NCBI RefSeq assembly: GCF_001315985.1
Contig: NZ_BBBI01000003.1
Location: 1-64,000 of the forward strand
DNA: 64,000 bases
Source of the DNA: Vulcanisaeta distributa JCM 11216
Lineage (GTDB): Archaea > Thermoproteota > Thermoprotei > Thermoproteales > Thermocladiaceae
Direction: 5' to 3'
This document shows, in pieces, positions 21,422 to 32,388 of the stretch. Both the position numbers and the translations under genes were made by a program. The notes below the pieces were generated by a model. The model searched no databases, was not told where the DNA came from, and was given only the letters and a program-made list of their open reading frames with translations. Within the stretch, counting starts at the first letter, position 1; every line of letters starts with the position of its first letter.

Positions 21422-21625
21422 ACAACCTCAAGCTTAAAGTCCCGAGTAAATAAGGCTTTGCTAATCACTACTTTAATGAGACCTTAATTTAGGTAATGGG
21501 TTAATCCTCAATAGTGACATCATCAGCAATAAGCACTGGACTAAGGCGCTTGACCTCAAGTGGGAGCCACCGTTAATGGAGAAACGCATAAGGTTTATTA
21601 AGCCTAATATTTTTATGGTTGTCGA

Positions 21626-22137
21626 ATGAAAATACCGTTTTGCACCTTCTGTGTCAAGACCAGGGTGTTTTGCAGCAAGTGCCAGTCTTTGCTCGATAGT
21701 GGAGAGTACTCCATGCTTGATGTTGATGTTAGCGATGCATTGCTAAATATAGCCACTGGTAAGATGGAGGAGGTCCTGAAGAATGTTGAGTATGTGAAGT
21801 CCTACGAGGTCGGTGACCTGGTTATTGTTGTACTTAAGGGCATAAAGGCGCTTCCTCGGACCATAATACAGCAGATGGAGCATGACTTAGAGAGGACATT
21901 GAATAAGAGGGTTAAGGTTGTTGAAAAGGGCGTTAATGTGAATGAGCTCGCCACGCAATTGGCTTCTCCTGCAGGATACTCACAGTATCAACGTCCTGGC
22001 TTCCCGATGGTACCACGGAGACCGTAGTCAGGATAACAAAGAGTGAACTTAGGAGGTTGCCATTTAGACCGAGTGAGTTGGCTAAGGTTCTTAGTCAAAT
22101 TAGTGGTACAAACATTAGGGTTGAAATTACCAAATAA
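21626..22137 (+). CDS. NusA-like KH-domain protein with zinc finger (frame broken)
   Basis: It begins with FCTFCVKTRVFCSKC, a four-cysteine finger, then a KH-type core (VKSYEVGDLVIVVLKG). After a one-base loss near 21974 it continues as ILTVSTSWLPDGTTETVVR and ends RVEITK. This matches the archaeal NusA-like family of transcription or RNA-binding proteins, about 170 residues. It lies 40 bases before AspRS, with a noncoding C7 run in the gap. Confidence 0.78.
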
Positions 22138-22177
22138 TCACAATTTTTAAATCCCCCCCAAAATCTACAAGTTAGTC

Positions 22178-23489
22178 GTGAGTTTTCCAAGGAAGACCCA
22201 CTGGACTAAAGACGTAATCCCCCCCGAGCTTGATGGTAAAGAGGTCGTGTTGGCCGGCTGGGTCTGGGACATCAGGGACCTCGGTAATATAAAGTTTATA
22301 CTGCTTAGGGATAGGGAGGGCACTATTCAATTAACGATAAAGAAGGGGGTGGTCTCAGACAGTGTTTGGTCATTGATTCAGTCACTGGGTAGGGAGGACG
22401 CGATTGTCGTTAAGGGGGTCGTCAGGGCAAGCAAGGTGGCTAAGGCCGGCGTTGAAGTTTTCCCGAGCGAGTACATGTCGTGGCTAAGTCGAAGGCATTA
22501 CCAATAGATATATGGGGCTCGGTGGAGACCGACCTGGATACGAGGTTAAGGTATAGGTCTGTTGATCTTAAGAGACCTATTAATTCTCTGATATTTAGGG
22601 TAGAGAGTGAGGTTGTACATGCAATACGTGATACATTGTATGGCCAGGGTTTCATTGAGGTGTTTACCCCCCCAAAGATAATAGTGACTAGCACCGAGGG
22701 CGGTGCTGAGTTATTCACGGTTCAATACTTTGAAAGAGTTGCTTACCTAGCCCAGAGCCCACAGCTCTATAAGGAGGAGTTAACGGCGAGTCTCGAGAGG
22801 ATCTTCGAAATAGCGCCTGCCTATAGAGCTGAGAAGCATAACACGAATTATCATCTCAACGAGTTCATATCGGTGGATATCGAGGAGGCCTTCGCCAATT
22901 ACACGGACGTGATGGCGGTTCTTGAGGACGTGATAGTCAATGTATACGATAGGGTCAATAAGATGTTTGGCAATGAGTTGGCGAGGTACGGCATTGAGAT
23001 TAAGATTCCCAGGAAACCCTTCAGGAAGATAACCTATGACGAGGCCTTAGACATACTGGGTAGGAGGGGTTTGAAAGTGAATTGGGGTGATGACGTGCCT
23101 AAGAATGGTATGGAAATCCTAAGTGAGGAGTTCGGCGAGCCATTCTTCATAATACACTTCCCAACGGACCTAAGGGCATTCTACACAAAGCCCCCCCTCG
23201 ACTCGGATCCAAAAATCAGTGAGTCATTCGACCTAGTCATGGGTGGCCTAGAGATAGCGTCAGGGAGTAGTAGAATTCACATTAAGGAACAATTGATAGA
23301 GGCGTTAAGGAAGAGGGGGCTTAATCCTGAGAGCTTCGAAAGCCACTTAATGGTTTATGACTATGGAATGCCGCCACACGCCGGTTGGGGGCATGGGGGC
23401 TCTACAGACTATTAATGGTATTATTGAAGAGAGATAATATTCGTGAGGTCGTGCTTTACCCAAGGGATAGGTTCAGGCTTGAGCCATAG
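22178..23489 (+). CDS. aspS: Aspartyl-tRNA synthetase (frame broken)
   Basis: The OB anticodon-binding domain (VVLAGWVWDIRDLGNIKFILLRD) and the class II core are present: motif 1 area EVFTPPKII, TEGGAELF, motif 2 area EIAPAYRAEKHN. One base is missing near 22480 (VFPSE then VVAKSKALPIDI). Near the end two G5 runs at 23386-23399 break the frame; with G4 in each the text reads WGMGLYRLLMVLL, the motif 3 region, running to VVLYPRDRFRLEP and the stop. Three C7 runs add a Pro relative to the family (IPPEL, FTPPKI, KPPLDS). It charges tRNA-Asp in the cytoplasm. Confidence 0.93.
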
Positions 23490-24506
23490 CTATATCACCT
23501 TCCTCTTCCCAACAACCCTAGTCATTAAGTGTGGGTTAATGAATGTCACATAGCTTTTAGACACAATGTTTGGCGATGAAGTAATTTCCTCATTTACCTG
23601 CATAGGTAAGTAATAGCTTATTAATTGTGGCTTTCTCCATGCGTTATTTCTATTCAATTCAATATTGAGCGATAATATTGAAATAATTAGCAATATCCAT
23701 GCCATCGAGTTCATTGGTAATCGCTGTATTGGTAATGAAGCTATTAATGAACTAATAGTCTCCATGGAGGATGTTAACGAAGTCTCAACAGGGCCTATTC
23801 GCCTAATTGATTCTGCGTATAACATGTAAGGTATTACATTACCAACCAATGCCAGTATTAATGGGTAATAGGGGGGGTTATCGAGACCGAGAGTTAATAC
23901 TAGTGGATTCCGTATTATTAAGTATGAAATAATGAGGGTACCAAGTGATTGACCAAGTACAAAATTAATAATATCAATATCATTAATTCCTGCAAGGGCT
24001 ATCGTGTATACGAAATTCATGACCATGAGAAGCAGCGCCACATAAATGGAATCACCATAGCCCTGGAACAATAGGTATAGGGCCCCGAGCAGGGTAATCG
24101 CCGATACCAGGTACCTCACGTTAATGCTCCTATTATTGATGTAATCAAGGATTATCAGTGGTATTATGTAGCTTGAGCTCACGAGGGCGGTTAATCCACC
24201 AACACCACCCGACAAGTCAGTGTATAAGTAAACAATTGCGTAATTGATTGGCGACAATAGTAAACCCTTAATTATCGATTTCTCATCATAACCATGAAAT
24301 AGCGATGCTATGAGAAGCAAAACCGTGGAAAATAGATAGCTTAAGGCAATTAACTCATTTATGCGGTATAGTCCCAGTGCTAAGTAAGTAATTGGGTACG
24401 AGACTCCCCCCCACAAAGCCGAGGCAAGCATCGCCAATGCCAAGTACCGCTTAGTCATAGGACTCACCGCGAGTTTGGGCTTTAAGGAAGAGAGCGAAAC
24501 TTTCAC
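23490..24506 (-). CDS. EamA/DMT-type membrane transporter
   Basis: Ten predicted membrane spans in two repeats and an EamA-like segment (YMLYAESIRRIGPVETSLTSSMETISS). The C-terminus carries about 45 extra hydrophilic residues. Start could also be the internal Met at MTKRYLALAM. The substrate is unknown. It is intact and ends flush against AspRS. Confidence 0.78.
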   Translation of the reverse strand: MKVSLSSLKPKLAVSPMTKRYLALAMLASALWGGVSYPITYLALGLYRINELIALSYLFSTVLLLIASLFHGYDEKSIIKGLLLSPINYAIVYLYTDLSGGVGGLTALVSSSYIIPLIILDYINNRSINVRYLVSAITLLGALYLLFQGYGDSIYVALLLMVMNFVYTIALAGINDIDIINFVLGQSLGTLIISYLIIRNPLVLTLGLDNPPYYPLILALVGNVIPYMLYAESIRRIGPVETSLTSSMETISSLIASLPIQRLPMNSMAWILLIISILSLNIELNRNNAWRKPQLISYYLPMQVNEEITSSPNIVSKSYVTFINPHLMTRVVGKRKVI

Positions 24507-24590
24507 TGTGCTTGATAATTAAAAATCTTTCTAAATCAATTTCTTAGAATTCTAGTGGTAATTCGATAAGTTATTTCATGATAACCCATT

Positions 24591-24654
24591 GGGGGGGTAT
24601 TTAACTAATATTTCAGTTCGTAATATCCATTGGTTTTAAGAAGGTATGGGGGGG
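24591..24654. repeat. Two noncoding G7 runs
   Basis: Runs of exactly seven G at 24591-24597 and 24648-24654 lie in the gap between two transporter genes. No reading frame constrains them, yet they have the same length as the runs inside genes. Confidence 0.8.
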
Positions 24655-24659
24655 CTTCA

Positions 24660-26045
24660 TTACCTACGGTCGGCTGCCTTGTCAAGTGCATGTATTGGTA
24701 ACCCCCTGGTCTCAATACCAAAAATGAACCAAGCCAACGCTGCCAGGAAACCCACTACGTAGAGTATTAGGTTTGAGAGCAGGTATACGTAGGTGTTTGC
24801 GGAGGCAAGTAGATAATAGATGAGGAACACATACATTGCCCACGCAATGAGCCTAACAATGCCAACCCAGGTAGCCCTATTTCTAGTTGGGTATAGCTCA
24901 GGCTCTAAGAGCACCCTAACTGCCCAACCAAGCTCACTGAATACCATGTTTAGGAATAGTAATGTATAGAATATGGTTAAAGATGATGCAAGGACACTTT
25001 TAGTCATTACACCGTATATTATGAATATCGGTACCATGGTTAATAACCCACCCAGGAACGAAACCAGGGTGAAGGTCTTCCTACTTAACTTATCGACGAC
25101 CAACCCAATCAAACCAGCAATTGAAGCACCCACGTTGGCCCACAGTAACACTTGCGTAGCCAACACTTCATTATTTGAGAATGGTAATGATGGCAGGTAA
25201 ACAATGTAAAAGGCCATTAATCCATAGGTCGCCAACTGGGATACACCGAGGAGAGATAGCACTAGTGTCCTAAACCACAAAGGCGGAAATCTAACGCCCT
25301 GTTCAGAGCCTTCGGTGAGGGCGTATGATAAGCCGTACTCACTGGCTATCCTCTCAGCCTCACTAACCCGGCCCTTAACGGCAAGCCACCTAACCGATTC
25401 GGGCGTTACTAACCTAATAATCACCGCTACTATCAAGACAATTATCGCGGAACCAATCATGGTCCAGGTAGCGGATAACTGGGTACCCCTCATCAACGCC
25501 AGCAATAGTATCGCCGATGCTATGGCCGCGCCTATGTTATCGAAATTCGTCATTAAGACGAGTATCGATCCCCTGTAATTATACGGCATTAACTCCGTAG
25601 CCGCGGCGAGTGCTGGTGGTTCCTCACCACCAACGCCTATTTCGGCCAGTATATATGATATAACGAATGGTATAAAGGCCTCCGATGCAGGTATTATATT
25701 TGATAGGAGTATTGACAAACCCATGCCTATTAACCCAATCGTATATAGGCTCATCGTATAGGCATATATGCCCCCCCTCCTACCGACAATATCCGCCAAC
25801 CTACCCATGAGCACATTACCGATCATTAGGGATATCGGCCCAAGAGCTACGGAGATGGGCACTAAGAACTTGGGTATGTACTTGGAGAAGTAGTAAATTG
25901 ACATGACACCGCTCGCGGTCACAAATCCCCCCCATATTAAGAACGTGAGTGAGTAGCTCACGAACATAACATAGTGAATCCCCGATAATCCCAAGTCCTC
26001 GGATGTTTTCATATCAATCACTCTTTTATTATCCATTAATAACAT
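24660..26045 (-). CDS. MFS transporter, sugar/organic-acid type
   Basis: The 461-residue protein has twelve predicted spans and the MFS loop MGRLADIVGRRGG, plus a second VVDKLSRKT after span 8 and a PES motif (RLVTPESVRWLAVKGR) typical of the sugar-porter-like branch. The alternative start MDNKRVIDMK (26036) is equally possible. Intact. Confidence 0.85.
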   Translation of the reverse strand: MLLMDNKRVIDMKTSEDLGLSGIHYVMFVSYSLTFLIWGGFVTASGVMSIYYFSKYIPKFLVPISVALGPISLMIGNVLMGRLADIVGRRGGIYAYTMSLYTIGLIGMGLSILLSNIIPASEAFIPFVISYILAEIGVGGEEPPALAAATELMPYNYRGSILVLMTNFDNIGAAIASAILLLALMRGTQLSATWTMIGSAIIVLIVAVIIRLVTPESVRWLAVKGRVSEAERIASEYGLSYALTEGSEQGVRFPPLWFRTLVLSLLGVSQLATYGLMAFYIVYLPSLPFSNNEVLATQVLLWANVGASIAGLIGLVVDKLSRKTFTLVSFLGGLLTMVPIFIIYGVMTKSVLASSLTIFYTLLFLNMVFSELGWAVRVLLEPELYPTRNRATWVGIVRLIAWAMYVFLIYYLLASANTYVYLLSNLILYVVGFLAALAWFIFGIETRGLPIHALDKAADRR

Positions 26046-26170
26046 ATTTATTTTTAAAGATTACTCGAGAATACAATCACTTAAATTGTCGATGAATGAC
26101 CAATGAATGTACCGCCAAGAGGAACCTATGACTGAGAGAAAACAGGAATAGGTGATTGAGAAGCTTAACC

Positions 26171-26818
26171 TTACTCCTCCTCAGCCTCCTGGGGGGGCAC
26201 CTCTATGTTCAGTTTCTTAAACCAACCCATGTAATAGTTCTTAATCCTATCCCTAACCTCCTCAAAGTGCTTCGGCAAATCAACAGGATCCAAACCCTTA
26301 GCCAAGTACTGAGAAAAGCGGGTCTTATACAACGCCTCATTCTCGCCCTTAAGCTTCTCCACGTACTCAGCAATGTGCTTACCACTTATCCTATCCTCAT
26401 CGGGGAGTACCTCCTCGCCATGGGGGGGCACCTCAAGACCTGCGTCGAGTGCGCCCTTAAGAACCGCGAAGACACGGGCGCCCTTAATCGGCCTATGAAG
26501 CCCAATGTCAAGTATCACCTTCTTAACGCCCTTGAGCAACGCCTTATAACCAACTATTAAGCCCACGAGGTACGCACTCGAAGTATTCTTCAAACCACCT
26601 TTCCAACCAAAACCTGCCAATTCCTTAGACGTGGCGCTCACGATAATCTCGTCACCCATAACCCTAGGCACAACGACCTGGGCAATAATGTACCTATTCG
26701 TCCTCCTAACAACAAGCCTAGGCAAGCCACTCTTAATCATCTCCCTACGCTTGTAATAATTCGTCTTACCCTCCCTCCTACGTCTAAACCTGACTTTATA
26801 GCGTCCGGTCCTTGCCAT
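26171..26818 (-). CDS. rpl18: 50S ribosomal protein L18
   Basis: Archaeal L18 (L18/uL18, 5S rRNA-binding) of 215 residues: [50 protein letters not shown]. Two C7 runs add a residue: [13 protein letters not shown], where the family has VPHGEE, and a C-terminal [10 protein letters not shown]. Neighbour of L19e as in many archaeal ribosomal clusters. Intact. Confidence 0.96.
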   Translation of the reverse strand: MARTGRYKVRFRRRREGKTNYYKRREMIKSGLPRLVVRRTNRYIIAQVVVPRVMGDEIIVSATSKELAGFGWKGGLKNTSSAYLVGLIVGYKALLKGVKKVILDIGLHRPIKGARVFAVLKGALDAGLEVPPHGEEVLPDEDRISGKHIAEYVEKLKGENEALYKTRFSQYLAKGLDPVDLPKHFEEVRDRIKNYYMGWFKKLNIEVPPQEAEEE

Positions 26819-26881
26819 GTTCGTAAAACCAAGAAGATAATCACTTAATAAGTATTTCTAGGATAGAGAAGCAGGCTATTT

Positions 26882-27341
26882 TTACCGCTGTTGCTTAAGG
26901 AGGTTATTGCTAATTAGGTATGCCCTAAGTGACGCCACACTGTCGAACCTGCCACCCTTAACCTGCAGGTAAAGCTCCCTCCAGGTCCTAGCATCAATCA
27001 ATCCCCCCCTCCTCTTTAGCGAGTTTAAGTACCTCCTCAATGCCCTGACCCTCCCAATCCAAGCCTCCTTAGGGTCGAGCCTAGCGTACTTACTACCCTT
27101 CCTACTACCAACGCCCCCCCCTCCTCCTACCCTTCCTCCTCTTCTCATGCAGTTCACGCCACCTACCCCCCCTACTAACACCCTTGGCATACTCAGCGTA
27201 TATCAGGCCCTCCTTAATCAAAGCCCTAACGTCAGCCTTTGTGGTAACCTCCTCAAGCCTATCAATAGCCTCAGGGCTAATCCTAACCCGCGACTCACCA
27301 ACACCAAGCACCTCAGCGGCCAATTTCTTAACGTCAACCAT
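26882..27341 (-). CDS. rpl19e: 50S ribosomal protein L19e (frame broken)
   Basis: MVDVKKLAAEVLGVGESRVRI, REL HEKRRKGRRRG and RALRRYLNSLKRRG are L19e features. A C8 run at 27114-27121 breaks the frame; with four bases the text reads KGRRRGVGSRKGSKYARL, as in the family. Two further seven-base runs add a Gly in frame (SRGGRW and RRGGLID; family SRGRW and RGLID types). The joined length of about 150 residues is normal. Confidence 0.94.
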
Positions 27342-27595
27342 CAGTGGCTTGCTGCAAATGCGGTTTTTAAGTGTTTACTTAACACATATATCTCCATTAA
27401 TGAAAACTTAACCTTATAACCAAGCAAAAACTTGCCAATCAAACACATTGATGCTTACTCTAATGCCAACAGGATAATACACAATACGAAGCTATTAAGC
27501 ATGAATATTAAGGCTTGTTAGGAGGCATTTGAGGCTTGGTGGTTATGTGTCGCTTAAGGTCCACGGTGATTTAGACGTGCCCTATAGGTGGAGGG

Positions 27596-27606
27596 TTTAA
27601 ATTTTA
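27596..27606 (+). promoter_or_regulatory. TATA-like box before the PaREP1 gene
   Basis: TTTAAATTTTA is centred about 20 bases before the ATG at 27620. Confidence 0.4.
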
Positions 27607-27619
27607 GGCTGTGGCGTTT

Positions 27620-28104
27620 ATGTACGTGGCATTAACACTATCACCAACAATTGCTGAGCTACTTAGGGAGTTGGCTGGTGGTAGGGATGTTGAGGAGTTC
27701 ATAGTTAATTTAGTGGTGGAGAGGCTTGATCCCCCCCTCGTAGAGTTGAGGTTTACCTAAGGCTTCATGAGGACTACTTAAGGAGTGCTGAGGACTTATA
27801 CACCAAGGGTGACTTAACTCAAGCCAGTGAGAAGTACTGGGGGGGTGCGGTTACGGCTTTACTCAACGCCATAGCCGAATTAAGAGGTTGGGAGCACTAC
27901 AGCCACAGGGACTACGACGTAATAATTGATAAGCTATATGGGGGGGAGACTGGCGACAGGTTCATCATTCTTAACTTTAGCGTTGCCGAGAGATTGCATG
28001 CCAATTTCTACCATAATTTCATAGATAGAAAGACATTCGAAGTCCATAGGCAAGCAGTTTTAGAATTGATAGAGAAACTGAAAGAATTAATAAAATCAAA
28101 ATGA
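27620..28104 (+). CDS. PaREP1-family protein (frame broken once)
   Basis: The text reads MYVALTLSPTIAELLRELA, then after one missing G near 27757 VYLRLHEDYLRSAEDLY, SEKYWGGAVTALLNAIAE, HYSHRDYDVIIDKLY and LHANFYHNF. This is the PaREP1 family, HEPN-related helical proteins expanded in Pyrobaculum and relatives; their function is not established. Three seven-base runs each add one residue (DPPL, YWGGAV, YGGETG). Confidence 0.82.
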
Positions 28105-28192
28105 ACTAATGTTAAACAATTCACATCATTAGATCGCCGCAATTACAGAATTCTTTTAATAAGCTGGCTGGTGATGGGATATTAAGGAATTC

Positions 28193-28549
28193 ATGATTAA
28201 ACCGTACTTAAAGCTTCACGGGGGGGACTACCTCAGGGTTGCCGAGGAGCTTTATGCTAAGAGCGATCTGGTGCAGGCTGGTGAGAGTACTAGAGTGCCG
28301 TGACGGCACTGTCGAATGCCGAGACGAGTTGAGGAATTGGGACCATTATAACCATAGGGATTATGACGTAATAATTGAAAGACTTTATGAGGAGATCAAG
28401 GACAAGCCCATACTCATTGACTTCAGAACGGCTGAAGGACCCACGCAAACCTTTACCATAACCTCATGAGTAAGGTAAGCTTTAAAATCCATAGAAGGGC
28501 TACATTAGAATTAATAAGGAAGTTAAAGGAATTAATAGACCTTATTTAA
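28193..28549 (+). pseudogene. Decayed second PaREP1 copy
   Basis: It shows the same order of motifs as its upstream neighbour: LKLHGGDYLRVAEELYAKSD, then a damaged SEKYW region, SAVTALSNA, NWDHYNHRDYDVIIERLYEE and a final LELIRKLKELIDLI. Besides indels it has a TAG where the family has Trp (TGG) and a scrambled stretch near 28320, which simple homopolymer errors do not explain. It therefore looks like a real pseudogene produced by tandem duplication. Confidence 0.65.
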
Positions 28550-28687
28550 CCAAGGACCTAGAATTTATATGGATCCAGCAATTGAGAGTTATATTAAACA
28601 TGATGAGTATTACAATGGACAATTATTGACAGGAATTTCAAATAATATAGTTTGATTGATGCAAGTTCCGACTTATAACTGAGTCTT

Positions 28688-29703
28688 TCACGGCATGAGT
28701 AATACCTTGCCTACTCTATCCTCAGCCTTAAACATGGCGTCGAATGCCTCCTTAACCTTGTCAAGCTCATCCTTGAGTAGATCAGCGCCTTAATTCTGCG
28801 TTTACTGAGTAGGTCAAGCAGCTTGATGAGCTCGACCCTTGTACCACCTGTTGAGCCTATTACAGCGACTTCCCTTGAGTAAAGCGATGGCAGGTTGAGC
28901 ATGACATCTCCGCCGGTTAGCGCGCCTACGGTCACCCACCTACCATAGCGCGCAACCAATTGGAAGCTTAGGTTCCAGGTTGCTTGGCCAACGGCATCAA
29001 CCACCAAGTCAGCGCCAAGCCCATTGCTTAACTCGTTCACCAACGCTTGAGTCTCCTCCGGCGTTACCACGTAGTCGGCGCCTAGCCCCATTAATGCATC
29101 CCTGACCTTGCTTGCCTTACGGCTTACCGCTATGACTGTGGCACCGGCTAGTTTTGCGAATTGAATGGCGTAACTACCCACGTTACCCGTGGCTCCAAAT
29201 ACGACGACCAACTCGCCGGGTTTTACACCGGCCCTGTCAAAGACCATGTGCCAGGCGGTTAATGCACCAACGGGTAATGTCGCCGCCTCATCAAGACTGA
29301 CGCTCTTCGGAACTCTTATTGCATTAGTTGCAGGCACAACCGCGTACTCCGCGAATCCACCATTAGTCACAACGCCTATTAACCCACCATTCACGCACAA
29401 CTCCTCATGCCCAATTAAGCAATACCTGCAGGTGCCATCGAATAGCCTGTTGTAGATCACGACCTCATCACCGACGGTAACGCCCTTAACGTTTGAGCCG
29501 ACCTCCTCAATCACGCCGGCAAACTCTGCACCGGGTATATGCGGCATTGGTTTACCGCCCCTATTTATTGTGAAGTAATCCACTGGATTAACGCCCGCGA
29601 ACTTAACTCTAACCAGGACTTCATTTGGTCCTGGCTTTGGCGCTTCGATTTCAATTACCCGTATATTCTCCATACCTGGTTTATCAAATACCACTGCGCG
29701 CAT
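28688..29703 (-). CDS. Zinc-type alcohol dehydrogenase / quinone reductase family (frame broken near the end)
   Basis: Medium-chain dehydrogenase: EVLVRVKFAGVNPVDYF, HIPGAEFAGVIEEVGSNVKG, a structural cysteine patch (GTCRYCLIGHEELC), and a Rossmann VFGATGNVGSYAIQFAKLAGA. One missing G near 28790 displaces the last 40 residues; repaired, it ends KEAFDAMFKAEDRVGKVLLMP. ATG at 29703 starts the family core (MRAVVFDKPG). The alcohol/aldehyde substrate is unknown. Confidence 0.85.
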
Positions 29704-29750
29704 CAATGCTCTCCTAATTAACTTCAATTTAAGACAGTATGCGGTAGTTT

Positions 29751-30606
29751 TCAAATTCTTGACACATACGGTATGGAGTAAAGACCCATGATTGCCGTGA
29801 TTGAGGCAATCATGAGTTTAATGTAACGTTCAGGGAATCTCCTTTGGGTGATCGTGCCTAGGTAAATACCGACCATACCACCCAACCCCCCCATGAATAT
29901 TCCATTAACCATGTCAGGTGGATAGCCGATATATGTATATAGTGTAGTTCCGATTATCGATACTATAAACGTGACGATTAATGTCGGCCCTGAAACTACG
30001 TAGGCCGACAACCCCCCCATGGGACCCATTAGTATTGGCGATAGGATAGGTGCGCCGCCGATACCGTATGCACTACTTACGATGCCGACCAATACCGTGA
30101 CTATTACCAATAGCGGGATTCTAACCCTGTACGTACTGCCCCCCCGGTCGTGGTAATTATAAGTGATGATTTATTACGATTACAGCGTATCACTGCCTCA
30201 TAGGTATGAACCTCTTTTATAAGCAGAGAACTCAGTACGAGTTCTACGGCGAGCACCAGCAGCAGAGTGCCCATGAAGTAGGAGAATACGTACTTACTAG
30301 TTAGGTAATGCCCTCTTAGCCAAGCCCCCCCCAATGCCGCGCTAATCGATGATCCTATGACCAACACTAACGTGAATGACGCGGCAATTCTCTTTTCACG
30401 GACATATTTATAAATGCTTAATGGTATTGAAACTAGGTTATACATTAGGTTTGTGCTTGTTATTACTGGGTTCGTAGTGCCGAGAATATATGATTGTATT
30501 GGCAATAATAGGTAGGCCCCCCCGATATTCCTCCCTGGGATGCTACAAAGGATATAACCAATGCTATGAGAAATAATTCAATGAGCTTGAATAGGTCGAT
30601 ACTCAT
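29751..30606 (-). CDS. TauE/SafE-like membrane permease (frame broken twice)
   Basis: Eight or so membrane spans across three frame pieces, with the TauE repeats near the starts of each half (Gly-rich segments before YLLLPIQSYI and SAYGIGGAPILSPI). Both breaks coincide with seven-base runs (30517-30523 and 30139-30145); five Gs in the latter restore TTGGSTYRVRIPLLVIV. The family exports sulfite or organosulfonates; the substrate here is not known. Start ATG at 30606 gives a full first helix. Confidence 0.72.
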
Positions 30607-30719
30607 GGGTTTCAAGGATCCGATTAAGATGCGACGCCTTAAATTTTATTCTACATCAATGCACAATCATTTTAGGAATTATTGACTGCCCCTTTTAGGT
30701 CGGGATGGGGGGGTTAAGG

Positions 30720-31601
30720 TCATGCAGGTCTTACTTCATACTTGCCGTCAGGATACACGACAGCCCTAGCCCTCCTGGTTGCCCAGCAGGAGAAGACTAT
30801 GCCTATTGCGAAGGTTGCCGGGTGTCTGTAGGCGTACTCAATGTGTACGTCTAACGCAGTCACATTACCTCCAGTTCCATGCGCGCCAATACCCAGCTTA
30901 TTAATGGCGTTCAGCAGGGCTTCCTCTATCTTCGCTACGTCGGAGTTATTATTCCTAGAACCAATGGGCCTAAGCACCGCCGCCTTCTTGGCTAGTTTGG
31001 CCGCAACATCTAGGTTAGGGCCTATGCCTATACCAACAATGACCGGTGGACATGGCATTGGACCAGCATCTATCACAGCATTGAGAACAAGCTCTGGCAG
31101 TCTCTCCCAGGCATTGCCTGGCGGAACAACAAATGCCTTGCTGGGTAATTCAGTGCCACCACCCTTCGGCGTATAAATCATTTCCAGGTAATTCCCATCG
31201 AATAACTCAACATCAAAGACTGGTATTCCAATACCAGTATTGTCCCCGGGATTCTTCTCCGTTAGTGGATCCACCGAGTTGGACCTAAGTGGTAATTCCT
31301 TAGTGACCTCCCTGACGGCCTCCGTGAGTATCGAGAATAACTTACTCCTAATGGGGGGGAAGCCATCGCCAAGTTTTATGAAGAAGGTTGGGACGCCGGT
31401 GTCCTGGCACACGGCGGCCGTGTACTTCTGTGCCAATTCGATATTAGTTAATATGGCATTTAACTGAACCTTGCTTGGTTCATGCATCTCAACCTTGACA
31501 GCATTCCTTAATGCGTTAACGACATCCTCAGCCGGCGATACGCTGGCCATCCTTATTATCTTCTTAGCGGCCTCTTTAACCACATCCTCAAGGCTCGGCA
31601 T
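30720..31601 (-). CDS. Fumarate hydratase class I, alpha subunit
   Basis: The protein matches the N-terminal half of class I fumarase/tartrate dehydratase: CQDTGVPTFFIKLG, NPGDNTGIGIPVFDVE, PKGGGTELPS, GPMPCPPVIVGIGIG, KLGIGAHGTGG, with cysteines for the 4Fe-4S cluster. Length of 293 residues is normal. It is divergent from the beta subunit gene across a 110-base spacer, which probably holds promoters for both. It interconverts fumarate and malate. Confidence 0.93.
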   Translation of the reverse strand: MPSLEDVVKEAAKKIIRMASVSPAEDVVNALRNAVKVEMHEPSKVQLNAILTNIELAQKYTAAVCQDTGVPTFFIKLGDGFPPIRSKLFSILTEAVREVTKELPLRSNSVDPLTEKNPGDNTGIGIPVFDVELFDGNYLEMIYTPKGGGTELPSKAFVVPPGNAWERLPELVLNAVIDAGPMPCPPVIVGIGIGPNLDVAAKLAKKAAVLRPIGSRNNNSDVAKIEEALLNAINKLGIGAHGTGGNVTALDVHIEYAYRHPATFAIGIVFSCWATRRARAVVYPDGKYEVRPA

Positions 31602-31710
31602 ATGTGGGCACCACTTTACTTGTATTAAAGCTTTAATCCTATGTTTGTTTATAGAAAATACTTAGAAGAATGCTTAATTATACCCAACCTGAGTGACTTA
31701 ATTGGTAGGT

Positions 31711-32342
31711 ATGGGTACGTACTACCTTAAAACACCAATATCAGATGATGACATTACTAAATTAAGGGTTGGCGATACAATATACGTAAGCGGCACCCTA
31801 ATCAGCGCCAGGGATGCCGCGCATGTGAGGATGGTTGAGTTACTACATAGGGGGGGTGAGAAACTACCCGTGGACCTAAGGGGGGGCGGCGTTATTTACC
31901 ACGCGGGGGGCCCGTGGCTCTTAAGCAGGGTGATACCTGGAGGATAGTGAGTATGGGACCAACTACCAGTGCCAGGATGGATGACTTCGAGCCGGAGGTC
32001 ATTGAGAAGTTGGGTGTTAAGTTGGTCATTGGTAAGGGTGGCATGGGTCCAAAGACCACGGAGGCCATGAAGAAGTTCAAGGCGGCCTATGCAATATTCA
32101 CGGGTGGCGCCGGCGTCCTGGCGGCCCAGGCAATAAAAAGGGTCATTGGTGTTCACTGGCTTGACTTGGGTATTGCAGAGGCAATGTGGGTTCTCGATGT
32201 TGAGAATTTCGGCCCATTAACCGTGATAATTGATTCATACGGTAATAATTACTATGAGGACTTGAGGAAGAACGTTAGGAGTAAAGTGCCTGAGCTGAGT
32301 AAGGAGGTCGTTAACACTATAAAGAATGTAATTAAGATATAG
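31711..32342 (+). CDS. Fumarate hydratase class I, beta subunit (frame broken)
   Basis: It has the beta-subunit features ISARDAAHVRM, GVIYHAG, VSMGPTTSARMD, IGKGGM and GPLTVIIDSYGNNYY. The frame is lost at the six-G run 31905-31910: with four Gs the text reads HAGPVALKQGDTWRIVSMG. The nearby seven-G run encoding LRGGGV has one Gly more than the family. Start ATG 31711 preferred over TTG 31702. Partner of the divergent alpha subunit. Confidence 0.9.
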
Positions 32343-32388
32343 ATGAGCGTGGCGGTACATAATTTAAATTAATTCCTCCATCTCACAA

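Noticed and set aside
26085-26150. C/D-box-like stretch near the L18 3' end (GATGAATGA ... CTGA)
   Set aside because: Box spacing is too long for one guide and no D'/C' pair lies between.
27480-27600. Small ORF reading VRRHLRLGGYVSLKVHGDL upstream of the PaREP1 gene
   Set aside because: Fewer than 30 codons, no clear start in frame, no recognised family; it also overlaps the PaREP1 promoter.
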